A stretch of 24,477 nucleotides of DNA from Bacillota bacterium (GCA_023434855.1 JAEYSJ010000326.1:1-24477); one strand, 5' to 3'; shown: positions 16,938-24,096, numbered from the stretch's first letter. Notes: generated from the sequence alone by a model not told the origin. Numbers and translations: made by a program.

Positions 16938-17780
16938 TTTCCAACGGTTATGCAGCCAGAACCACTCATGGGGATAAGTGCGTACATGTTGTTCAATGAT
17001 CCGGGTCAAATGCTGGGTTGTAACTAGAATATCATTTTCGCGGCTGTCTGTCTTATGCACCCAGACAGCCGGATGCAATATGGCAGTATGTGTGCCATCA
17101 CTATTTTCGGTAATAAATGCGGGTACTATCGGCGCATCTTTCATTCGTGCCAGGGCGGCGGCCCCGGAAGGGGTCGAAGCGGGGCGGCCGAAGAACTCAA
17201 CAAACACGCCGTCATGAGCATCCTGATCCATGAGCAAACCAATAATCTTGCCCTCTCCTAACAGACGAATCATTTCCCGGACCCCGGTTTTATAAGTTAC
17301 ATGCATTCCGGCTAAGGTCCGGTATTCATTAATAAACCTATCCATGGCCTGATTTGTTTGCTTCTGGACCACTGCAACAAGGGGAAATCCATACATTGCC
17401 AGGGCAGCCCCCAATAGTTCCCAGTTGCCGCTATGTGCAGTTGCCAGAACAGCACCGCGCCCGTGTGCCAGCGCATTGGACAAATTTTCTCCACCTTTGA
17501 TAGTAACAATTCGTCTAATAGTTGTTTTATCGAGTTTGGGTATGGCCAGCACTTCCATGAACATTCTGCCGAATCTGGTCGCACTGCTTTTTGCTATACC
17601 GACAGCCTTGCGTTTTTCAATTTCAAGACTGCGCCTTATGTTGTCAACCGCCATCTTCTTTCTTTTCCACGGCACAATCAGCCAGCACAGCTCTCCCAAA
17701 AGATCACCGACAGTGCGCCGCACTCTGGCTGGCAGCATACATACCAGACGGCTGAGTAGTTTGACAAAAGTATATAACAT
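16923..17780 (-). CDS. lpxL: LpxL/HtrB-family late lipid A acyltransferase
   Basis: This family adds a secondary acyl chain to Kdo-lipid A at the inner leaflet, using acyl-ACP. The 285-residue protein has an N-terminal hydrophobic anchor. The catalytic HX4E motif is TAHSGNWE, with His116 and Glu121. GLLMDQDAHDGVFVEFFGRP and a C-terminal EWFWLHNRWK are strong family motifs. The ATG at 17780 follows GAGGTG. It is the only late acyltransferase in the window, so whether it acts as LpxL or LpxM cannot be told. Gaps on both sides hold family B repeats, and a terminator-like hairpin overlaps its stop. Confidence 0.93.
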   Translation of the reverse strand: MLYTFVKLLSRLVCMLPARVRRTVGDLLGELCWLIVPWKRKKMAVDNIRRSLEIEKRKAVGIAKSSATRFGRMFMEVLAIPKLDKTTIRRIVTIKGGENLSNALAHGRGAVLATAHSGNWELLGAALAMYGFPLVAVVQKQTNQAMDRFINEYRTLAGMHVTYKTGVREMIRLLGEGKIIGLLMDQDAHDGVFVEFFGRPASTPSGAAALARMKDAPIVPAFITENSDGTHTAILHPAVWVHKTDSRENDILVTTQHLTRIIEQHVRTYPHEWFWLHNRWKHQPE

Positions 17781-17812
17781 GGTAAAAGCACCTCAAAATC
17801 TAAATGCAGTTT

Positions 17813-17962
17813 TACCGCCAAGAACGCTAAGGACGCCAAGTATGAAGGGTACGAAATCGTAATGTATATGATAAAGGATAATGCATTGAGTTCAGGACCT
17901 TGCCGGGATAAAGGATATTATATAAATTCCCTTGGCGCTCTTGGCGTCCTTGGCGGTTTAAG
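17813..17962. repeat. Family B inverted repeat, CGCCAAGGA subtype, copy B10
   Basis: The left arm TACCGCCAAGAACGCTAAGG (from 17813) continues ACGCCAAG. The right arm (17929-17962) reads CCCTTGGCGCTCTTGGCGTC then CTTGGCGGTTTAAG. The interior ATGCATTGAGTTCAGGACC (17881-17899) is the reverse complement of a block in B9 and B11. This copy is therefore of the same family but inserted in the other orientation, linking the two arm subtypes. Confidence 0.8.
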
Positions 17963-17988
17963 AAACACTGGCACAAACTACCCTACCG

Positions 17989-18618
17989 TTAGAAACTGGT
18001 AAAACTCATTCCAAAATAGGTGGAGTGCCCGCGCCAGCCGGCATCAAGTTTCAGGCCGGGTATGACTGACATGCGGGCGCCGTAGTTCATGGTTCTGCCG
18101 TCATATTCGGCAATCAGCGTAGTCGACGGAAAAACATTATTGCCGGAAATAACACTGATCGGATTAACCGTTTTTTCAATACCGGCAAATACGCCGCCAA
18201 AACGGCCGTTTCCTGTACCCACATGGACCCTGAAACCAAAGGGTAGGGCTTTGCTGGCAACTGTATATAAGGAACGTTTGTCGGTACTAGCAGCATCCAT
18301 AACACCAATGGCCAGGCCCGGAGTTAGTATAGTTTCCGGCGCTAAAGCAAACTTGGCATTAAGATACGTCTTATTATTTTGATTATCATAGCGAAATCCA
18401 GAAACGCCAACTTCCAGGTTATCAGCTAAATGAGTATTAAATACACCTACGCCGCCGCTTTTAAGATGGTAATAACCGAGCGAAACCTGTCCCGCCCGCA
18501 GCACATCGGCAGACGGGTCGTTAATCATGCCTGTCGGCCCGTTAACTGACGGAGCCGCTGCTGCTACACCCGTCGCCATTAATATTCCACATAGAGTACT
18601 TAATAATAGCTTTTTCAC
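17989..18618 (-). CDS. YjbH-like exported outer-membrane-type protein
   Basis: The 209-residue protein has a clear signal peptide (KKLLLSTLCGILMATGVAAA, cleavage likely after AAA or AAAA near residue 22). NGPTGMINDPSADVLRAGQV follows, then alternating-residue beta strands to a C-terminal YFGMSFTSF. The GPTG-INxPSA-LxxGQ opening and terminal aromatic residue are like YjbH-type and other outer-membrane barrels, but it is far shorter than YjbH. The start is GTG 18618 with GGAGG at 7 bases; an in-frame ATG/TTG extension to 18657 is rejected because it would push charge and residues ahead of the signal peptide. It lies between lpxD and lpxL, so it is probably co-expressed with LPS genes. Function unknown. 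Confidence 0.75.
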   Translation of the reverse strand: MKKLLLSTLCGILMATGVAAAAPSVNGPTGMINDPSADVLRAGQVSLGYYHLKSGGVGVFNTHLADNLEVGVSGFRYDNQNNKTYLNAKFALAPETILTPGLAIGVMDAASTDKRSLYTVASKALPFGFRVHVGTGNGRFGGVFAGIEKTVNPISVISGNNVFPSTTLIAEYDGRTMNYGARMSVIPGLKLDAGWRGHSTYFGMSFTSF

Positions 18619-18740
18619 CAGGAATCCTCCATTTTTCTTAAGAATTGATATTAGCAAACATTCTAATACCTATTCAGCAAAATTTGTCGGAATCCTGCAA
18701 TGTGGCTAAAGGTAATAATAAGAAAAGCATTAGGATACGG

Positions 18741-18926
18741 CTAACCGCAGAGGACACAGAGGACACAGAGGACGCAGAGGGGTAATACTTAGTACTTGTA
18801 TTCCTTACTACGTTCTTAACTCAATGCATTTCACTTTATGACAGTCAATGCAAGTTGGTCCCTTCATCCCTGCGCGATAGATATCGCAACCTTCCACTCT
18901 GTGTCCTCTGCGTCCTCTGTGGTTCA
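18741..18926. repeat. Family B inverted repeat, longest-armed copy B11
   Basis: The left arm (18741-18782) contains three to four tandem 9-bp units: GAGGACACA, GAGGACACA, GAGGACGCA, GAGG. The right arm at 18894-18926 ends GCGTCCTCTGTGGTTCA. The internal palindrome has decayed to GCGAT-AGAT-ATCGC (18874-18887). The interior includes CTTAACTCAATGCATT, shared with B9 and B10. Left and right arms differ at A/G positions that remain pairable as G-U. It occupies the 357-base lpxD to YjbH-like gap; no gene is seen there. Confidence 0.85.
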
Positions 18927-18950
18927 AAAATACTTCACAAAACTACCAAA

Positions 18951-18977
18951 AACGAAAAGAGGCAAAAAATGCCTCTT
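18951..18977 (-). terminator. Rho-independent terminator overlapping the lpxD stop
   Basis: On the minus strand AAGAGGCA-TTTTT-TGCCTCTT is followed by TTCGTTTTT. The 8-bp stem starts within the lpxD stop codon (TAA at 18976-18978). It should end the bamA/ompH/lpxD transcript before the next gene. Confidence 0.75.
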
Positions 18978-20007
18978 AACCGTTCTTTATTTCAATTGCG
19001 GCCAGGCGTTTTTCCAGGTCGCGGACTTTTTTTATGAGGTCAGGTACTTTTTGTACCGCGGCTTCGCCCCGCAGCCATTCTTTGTGCGGCCTGGCCGGGA
19101 AACCGGCCCAGAAGGAACCTGGCGGGACATCGTTGATCGGAGCTGACCGCGCCGCAAATACGCAATTGTCGCCAATTGTTATATGACCCATACTGCCTGA
19201 CTGACCGGCGAATGTTACATTGTTGCCAACCTTGGCGCTGCCGGCGATGCCGGTCAAAGCTACCAGGAAGCAATCTTCGCCAATCACTACATTGTGAGCT
19301 AAATGAACAAGATTATCAATTTTCGTGCCGCGTTTAACAATAGTGCTGCTTGTGGTGGCTCTGTCAATTGTTACATTTGCGCCGATTTCAACATCGTCCT
19401 TAATAATAACATTGCCAACCTGGGGTACTTTCCGGTGCCTTCCCTGGATTGTGACAAAACCAAACCCGTCACTGCCAATGACCGCCCCGCTGTGAATAAT
19501 AGTTCTGCTGCCCACCTGGCAATATTCCCGTATTGTTACGTTGGAGTATATGAGAGCATCACTGCCTATCACCACTGATGCGCCAATATATGTATGAGGA
19601 TAAACAATAGTATTGTCGCCGATCACAACATCATCAGCGATGACCACATAAGGCATGATCGCCACATTATTTCCTAAATGCACACCGGAGCCTAAAACGG
19701 CGGTGGCATGTACACCCCGTTCTACACTAAGCTGCAGTGTAAATATTTCCAATAACTGGATAAAGGCCACTCGGGGATTAGCCACCCGAATGGCCGGTTT
19801 AGCAAAACCGGTAACAGAATCTGGAACAACAACAGCCGCAGCTGCCGATTGTGCAGCCTTATCCAAATGAGGCGGTACGGCGAAAGTGATATCACTTTCG
19901 CCCGCATCCTCAATATTGGTAACACTGGTTATTACTATATCACCATCACCCAGAACGGTACCATTTACCAGGCCGGCAATTTCGCTCAATGTTTTCTTTA
20001 ATTTCAC
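18976..20007 (-). CDS. lpxD: LpxD, UDP-3-O-acylglucosamine N-acyltransferase
   Basis: LpxD adds the second 3-hydroxyacyl chain, at the 2-amino group. The 343-residue protein (E. coli 341) has an N-terminal uridine-binding domain (about 1-100), then a left-handed beta-helix of hexapeptide repeats (about 105-305). The catalytic motif [11 protein letters not shown] has His238, one off E. coli His239. A C-terminal helix ([17 protein letters not shown]) follows. It starts at GTG 20007 with GGAGG seven bases ahead, and 22 bases downstream of the lipoprotein OmpH paralog, so the two are one transcript. A terminator overlaps its stop. Confidence 0.97.
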   Translation of the reverse strand: MKLKKTLSEIAGLVNGTVLGDGDIVITSVTNIEDAGESDITFAVPPHLDKAAQSAAAAVVVPDSVTGFAKPAIRVANPRVAFIQLLEIFTLQLSVERGVHATAVLGSGVHLGNNVAIMPYVVIADDVVIGDNTIVYPHTYIGASVVIGSDALIYSNVTIREYCQVGSRTIIHSGAVIGSDGFGFVTIQGRHRKVPQVGNVIIKDDVEIGANVTIDRATTSSTIVKRGTKIDNLVHLAHNVVIGEDCFLVALTGIAGSAKVGNNVTFAGQSGSMGHITIGDNCVFAARSAPINDVPPGSFWAGFPARPHKEWLRGEAAVQKVPDLIKKVRDLEKRLAAIEIKNG

Positions 20008-20029
20008 GGAAAAGCCTCCAGACCAGTCT

Positions 20030-20446
20030 CTATTGCATTCTTTTGATTACTTCGTCGGTAATATCCGTACCACCTTGCGCTACGCCATTTTTATACAATA
20101 TTACACCCATTTTTTTGTCTTTAGCTACTTGATCAAGTGTTTGCTTAATGCTGCTGTCAATTTGACTTTCCATATCCTGTTTAACTTTCAGGAATTCTCC
20201 ATAGGCTGCTTCCTGACGTTTTTGGAATTCTTCCGGCTTTAAGCTTGCCTTGTCTTTTTCCAGCTGATCACTTAATTCTTTTCCTTTGGTATTAAGCTGG
20301 TCCTGAAACTGTTTTACTTTTGGACTGTCACTCATTACTTTGTTAACGTCAAGTACACCAATATTCTGGGATGAACTACAACCTCCGAGTAAGGCAGCCA
20401 CAAACACCATAACAAACAGTAACGCTAATTTCTTTGTACTTTTCAT
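20030..20446 (-). CDS. OmpH/Skp-like lipoprotein, short paralog
   Basis: This 138-residue protein begins [25 protein letters not shown], a lipoprotein signal peptide with lipobox LGGC (Cys near 23). An OmpH/Skp region follows: [20 protein letters not shown], a Lys/Glu/Gln-rich helical arm (about 45-110), then [20 protein letters not shown]. Skp is a periplasmic chaperone that holds unfolded outer-membrane proteins for BamA. Lipidation would tether this copy to a membrane. The start is ATG 20446 with GGAGG at eight bases. Two overlapping TATAAT-like boxes (20512-20524) lie upstream without a good -35. It is co-transcribed with lpxD. Confidence 0.88.
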   Translation of the reverse strand: MKSTKKLALLFVMVFVAALLGGCSSSQNIGVLDVNKVMSDSPKVKQFQDQLNTKGKELSDQLEKDKASLKPEEFQKRQEAAYGEFLKVKQDMESQIDSSIKQTLDQVAKDKKMGVILYKNGVAQGGTDITDEVIKRMQ

Positions 20447-20533
20447 CACTAAATCCTCCAATCCATCGATCCTTTAAATCTTTATTAACCTGCAATCTTA
20501 ATATACACTACATTATATATTATACTCAGGAAA

Positions 20534-21502
20534 TTAATTCTTAAACTCTGTGATTACAGCATCGGTTATATCCTGTGCATTAACATTTACCGTTACACCG
20601 GACAGAACTATTTCCAAGCCTTGCCCAACAGCGACCTTGGCGGCTTTATCGCGAATATCCTGCATGATATGTTCTTCCAGCACATTTATTTCCTGTTTTT
20701 TCATTGCTAACTGCTGCTCAGTATCAGTACGCGCCCTTCCGCTATCCGGAATTTGCGGTACCACGGTTGGCACATCAGGTCTTGCAGCTATTTCAGCGCT
20801 TTTGGCCGAAGCCTGCGCAGAAAGCTCGCTATTCAGCTGCTTGGCATAAGCCGCCAGTTCCGCCTCAGCCTTAGCCTGCTCCGGAGCCATGGCCGCATCC
20901 AGGCGGGCGGCTAGTTCGCGGTCTTTAGCAGCTATTTTGTCAGCCCGCTCATTCTGCAATTTTTCCATGTCTTGTTGCAAACCAGCCATTTCGTCTTTGC
21001 TTAGCTGAACTGTCTTAAGCTTAAGCTGCAGACTGAAAATTTTCGGCTGATAATCTTTATCAATTTCTGCTGTATATGCTTTTAGCTCATTTGCCATGTC
21101 GCTTTTGAGCTGAGCAGCTTTAGCAGCCAGCCGCTCCTTCAATTCCGCCTGCTTAGCCGCCATTTTGGCATTGAATTCTTGTTCCATAGCGGAATTTATA
21201 CCATTTATCGCCGCTTCATTCACTTTGGGTATAGCTTGTGCATCAGGGACATTAGCTTGAGCCTTGGCCTGAAGTTCAGCTTGCACCTTGTCGGCCAGCG
21301 CGTTATACTGCTGTTTCAGTTGTAACAGTTCCATACTTTTCGGATGGGCTTTTACAGCTTTATCCATGTCAATAACAGCCACTTTAGGCTGAGCAGGGGC
21401 GGCATTGGTGTCTTGAGCCGACTTATTGCTGCCACAACCTGACACAAAACCTAAGGTAATTAAAAGCACAACCATAAGCCAATTAAGATGCTTCTTAGAC
21501 AC
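20534..21502 (-). CDS. Long OmpH/Skp-like lipoprotein with extended coiled coil
   Basis: The 322-residue protein starts at GTG 21502, with GAGAGGTG six bases ahead. Its N-terminus KKHLNWLMVVLLITLGFVSGC is a lipoprotein signal peptide with lipobox VSGC. The OmpH N-terminal strand motif PKVAVIDMDKAVKAHPKSME is followed by about 200 residues rich in Ala, Lys, Glu and Gln with heptad spacing, then the family C-terminus GLEIVLSGVTVNVNAQDITD. At about twice the length of Skp, its arms would reach much farther from the membrane. Longer in-frame starts up to 21577 translate the end of repeat A2 and are rejected. It lies between the other two paralogs, suggesting duplication and divergence. Confidence 0.88.
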   Translation of the reverse strand: MSKKHLNWLMVVLLITLGFVSGCGSNKSAQDTNAAPAQPKVAVIDMDKAVKAHPKSMELLQLKQQYNALADKVQAELQAKAQANVPDAQAIPKVNEAAINGINSAMEQEFNAKMAAKQAELKERLAAKAAQLKSDMANELKAYTAEIDKDYQPKIFSLQLKLKTVQLSKDEMAGLQQDMEKLQNERADKIAAKDRELAARLDAAMAPEQAKAEAELAAYAKQLNSELSAQASAKSAEIAARPDVPTVVPQIPDSGRARTDTEQQLAMKKQEINVLEEHIMQDIRDKAAKVAVGQGLEIVLSGVTVNVNAQDITDAVITEFKN

Positions 21503-21529
21503 CAAAATCACCTCTCTTGAGACTGCTTC

Positions 21530-21927
21530 AAAACGCCCATCTGCGGCGCCGCACGAATGTCGGGAGACAATTCGCATCGAAACAAACTGCGATGACCAAT
21601 CTGTCTCAAACAGAACGTGCCAGGGCTTCCGAGCAGTTCAGAAAGTATAACTTTTCGAGTAATTCCTAGATACATTTGCTTATTTGTAACTGGGCCGAAA
21701 AGCAATTTACTTTCTTCCTGCTTACAGACCTTCCGGTCTTCCAGGTCCTCAACTGTACGAAAAAAATCCATACGCCTCCGGCCTCGAAACCCGGCGACCC
21801 GCACCATTTGCGCAGAATTATTTGCAATAATCCTTCTGCGTTGGAGGTAACGGACAAACCAGAACGCTGCATCTGAACATCTTGAACCAGCCTCTCATTT
21901 ATCAATGTTGCGTGTTTTAAAACACGC
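21530..21927. repeat. Family A MITE-like element, copy A2 (longest)
   Basis: The left end AAAACGCCCATCTGCGGCGC starts at 21530. The inverted right end is GCATCTGAACATCTTGAACC (from 21869), followed by the perfect palindrome GCGTGTTTTAAAACACGC (21910-21927), also found in degenerate form in A3. Inner blocks GACCCGCACCATTTGCGCAG and AATCCTTCTGCGT match A3. The middle (about 21620-21770) is unique. It fills the 480-base gap between two ompH paralogs. Minus-strand frames across it lack an RBS and look spurious. Confidence 0.8.
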
Positions 21928-21930
21928 ACT

Positions 21931-21967
21931 TTTTAAGAAAGAGCCGAGCTGGTCTTACCTGCTCGGC
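21931..21967 (-). terminator. Terminator downstream of the first ompH paralog
   Basis: On the minus strand GCCGAGC-AGGTAAGACCA-GCTCGGC is followed by TCTTTCTT. The stem is seven GC-rich pairs, extended by an inner GGT/ACC across an A-A mismatch. It lies 16 bases past the ompH stop, ahead of repeat A2. Confidence 0.7.
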
Positions 21968-21982
21968 CAATTGCATGCTTGT

Positions 21983-22459
21983 TTATTTGCCGGTAATTTT
22001 CTTGGTTACTTCGTCGGTAATATCCTGGCCGCCATATACGACATTGCTTTTATCTAATACAACTGTCAACCCTTTTGCATCAGCCACAGCCTTGATAGCA
22101 GCGTCAACTTTATCAAAAACCGGCGCAATCAGTTCTTGTTGTTTGAGACTTAAGCGTTGTTGGACCTGCATATAATAGTCTTGTTTTTCTTTGTCATTCA
22201 TGCTAGCCGATTTGGATTCAAAATCTTTTTTTGCCTGATCCACTTCAGCCTGCATAGTTTCCTGGGCTTTGGCCATATCAGGATGCTGGGAAACCAGCAA
22301 TTGATGATTGACTACCCCAATGTTGGAAGAACCGCTGGCGCTGGCAATATTTGTTTTACCAGTCTGAGTGGATACTGCGATGCCAATTACGCCTAAAACA
22401 AACACTACTACTATTGCCAAGGATACAAACTTAACTTGTTTTTTTTCTAATTTTAACAC
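21983..22459 (-). CDS. ompH: OmpH/Skp-family periplasmic chaperone
   Basis: The 158-residue protein is the most Skp-like of the three. An N-terminal hydrophobic segment (about 10-30, VKFVSLAIVVVFVLGVIGIA) serves as an uncleaved anchor or signal peptide. SSNIGVVNHQLLVSQHPDM, a long charged helical arm (about 60-120) and GLTVVLDKSNVVYGGQDITD follow. No lipobox cysteine is present, unlike its two paralogs. Skp proteins chaperone outer-membrane proteins to BamA, whose gene is just upstream. The start is GTG 22459 with AGAAGGGA ahead. It has its own strong promoter (22513-22541) and a terminator, so it may be expressed as a single gene. Confidence 0.9.
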   Translation of the reverse strand: MLKLEKKQVKFVSLAIVVVFVLGVIGIAVSTQTGKTNIASASGSSNIGVVNHQLLVSQHPDMAKAQETMQAEVDQAKKDFESKSASMNDKEKQDYYMQVQQRLSLKQQELIAPVFDKVDAAIKAVADAKGLTVVLDKSNVVYGGQDITDEVTKKITGK

Positions 22460-22512
22460 TAATAATCCCTTCTCTCTTGCCTCTCAACGGCAATAAAATT
22501 TGTCACCTATTC

Positions 22513-22541
22513 ATTATAGCAGGGACATTCTACTTGTTCAA
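22513..22541 (-). promoter_or_regulatory. Extended -10 promoter for ompH
   Basis: On the minus strand TTGAAC (4 of 6), 17 bases, then TGC-TATAAT, a perfect -10 with the TGN extension. It starts 1 base after the upstream gene's stop codon and gives a leader of about 45 bases. Confidence 0.75.
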
Positions 22542-22542
22542 C

Positions 22543-23835
22543 CTACAAATTAGCCACTAAGCGCAACCATTTGTCATTATTAGTAAATACATATTCGGCA
22601 CTTAGAAAATCCTGCAATTTGTACCGCAGGCCAAGTTCGTTGTGCCCGTTTTCCGGGATGCGTTCCCATCTAAGTGACCAGTTGCGTCCAAAATCCTGAT
22701 TGAGAAATATAGTGGTTTGTTTAGCGGAAAGACTGTACTTTGCACCGATTGCACTGCTTTTACCGATAAGGTGGCTCCATCCGGGAAGGAATTCCCAGGA
22801 AACGGAACTAGGTATGAAGTTTACCTCCATGAATGCTTCATCCCGTTTGCCGATGAATTGGCCAATATGCAATCTGGCTGAAGTATTGTCATTAATACGC
22901 CCTACATCCAGATATCCTTCAAGTTTAATCTTATATTTCGTAGTTTCTGCATCTACAGCTATTTCGGTATCAGTACCTGGTTTAAGATAAGGAGTCAGGT
23001 TCAGGCCGTATTGCCGGGCAATGGGATGACCGGCGGCAACGTCAGTCAGTTTTGCAGTAAAGTAATCACGATGGCGTTCAATAAAAGCCACCGGCAGTCC
23101 GTTAAGGTTTTTTGCCGCTTCATCAATTGGCGGGCGCGCCTGCATCAGCAATAAGTTAGGAATAGTATGGGACCTAAGGGAAATATGCACATCCTGGACA
23201 GTAGGGCCGAAAGGAGCTAACGATACTTTCACCAAAGTACGCGGACCGGAAACAATATCAAAATTGGCATTGAACTCAGGTAATTGCGAAGACAAGAGAT
23301 CACGGATCACAGCTTTGGAAACACCACCTGCCCAGTCCACTGCGTCTATTGGTAAGCCGATCAGCACATTGCTAACCCTTTCATCCATATTGCCCATATC
23401 TTTTTTCATTAATGCTTTGATCTCCGGAGAAACCCCACCATAATCCACTTCCAGGGCCACGTCACGAACCACATCGCCCCAAGGGGTAATTTCTAACGCA
23501 ATATGGGTGACTGCACCTGGTATAATATTAACTTGTTGTACTGAATAACCTACCAGTATCCGGTCAAATACCTCTTTAACCACTCGTTCATAGGAAGTCT
23601 TACTCTCTTCAATATCGCTGACTCTATGTCCGACAAGCACATGCTCCCCGACTGTGCTTACACTGGCAGCCATACGTGTAGCGATACGTTCCGGAGGTGC
23701 GGGGGCATTATCAGCGGTGGAAATGGATACAGATATTTTATTTATTATTTCATCAGAAGCACCGGCCTTGCCTGGTATCAGCAAAAACCATGCTAATAAT
23801 AAATAACAAATTATCTGGTAACGTTTAGCGACAAT
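22543..23835 (-). CDS. Unrecognised exported protein with internal repeat and beta-rich C-terminus; probable ATT start
   Basis: Read from ATT 23835 the protein has 430 residues. A signal peptide (VAKRYQIICYLLLAWFLLIP, cleavage likely in KAGA/SDE near residue 26) is in frame. The first ATG/GTG/TTG codon in frame, TTG 23784, would remove most of it. Two related segments of about 65 residues (about 66-131 and 157-221) share the pattern G-x-x-T-x-V-x-L-x-I-x-P-W/F-G-x-x-V-x-D-V. Each mixes helices and strands as POTRA domains do. Residues about 300-430 are alternating beta strands, ending DKWLRLVANL. Its place between bamA and ompH suggests a periplasmic or outer-membrane assembly role, which is inference. 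I do not recognise the family. Confidence 0.75.
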   Translation of the reverse strand: MVAKRYQIICYLLLAWFLLIPGKAGASDEIINKISVSISTADNAPAPPERIATRMAASVSTVGEHVLVGHRVSDIEESKTSYERVVKEVFDRILVGYSVQQVNIIPGAVTHIALEITPWGDVVRDVALEVDYGGVSPEIKALMKKDMGNMDERVSNVLIGLPIDAVDWAGGVSKAVIRDLLSSQLPEFNANFDIVSGPRTLVKVSLAPFGPTVQDVHISLRSHTIPNLLLMQARPPIDEAAKNLNGLPVAFIERHRDYFTAKLTDVAAGHPIARQYGLNLTPYLKPGTDTEIAVDAETTKYKIKLEGYLDVGRINDNTSARLHIGQFIGKRDEAFMEVNFIPSSVSWEFLPGWSHLIGKSSAIGAKYSLSAKQTTIFLNQDFGRNWSLRWERIPENGHNELGLRYKLQDFLSAEYVFTNNDKWLRLVANL

Positions 23836-23841
23836 AGCTGT

Positions 23842-23851
23842 CCACCTCCTT
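23842..23851 (-). promoter_or_regulatory. Strong RBS pointing to an ATT start codon
   Basis: On the minus strand AAGGAGGTGG is followed by ACAGCT and then ATT (23833-23835). The RBS nearly matches the full anti-Shine-Dalgarno sequence. The only standard start nearby, a TTG one base further on, is in another frame and meets a stop after seven codons. Confidence 0.7.
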
Positions 23852-23903
23852 TTGGTAACAAGAGTCAGGCCAAAGGCCTGACTCCTGCAACCAAGTCTGT
23901 TTC

Positions 23904-24082
23904 AAAACGCCCATCTGCGGCGCCGCACAATCCACGTGAGACAATTCGCATAGTAATAAACCGCGATGGTAAAACGTCTCCACCAGAACGTGTTCCTGCG
24001 AGCGTTCACTCAACGTACCAACACAAGTACGCCTTCGCTCACGTTCTCGTCGCTCCTAGCATCTGGACATTTTTAAACAGCC
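23904..24082. repeat. Family A MITE-like element, copy A1
   Basis: The left end AAAACGCCCATCTGCGGCGC (from 23904) and right end GCATCTGGACATTTTTAAAC followed by AGCC (to 24082) are imperfect inverted repeats. The interior has AAGTACGCCTTCGCTCACGT, as in A3. The right end lies 14 bases from the bamA stop codon. It fills most of the 261-base gap between bamA and the next gene. Confidence 0.8.
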
Positions 24083-24096
24083 TTCTTCATTAGATG

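Noticed and set aside
18741..18782. Tandem 9-bp units that resemble a CRISPR or minisatellite
   Set aside because: Units are only 9 bp, have no spacers, and form one arm of an inverted repeat; no cas genes are near.
21508..21929. Minus-strand frames of 87-99 codons between ompH paralogs
   Set aside because: They fall wholly within repeat A2, lack an RBS, and contain the translated terminal repeat (PQMGV), as does a frame at 23825-24013 in A1.
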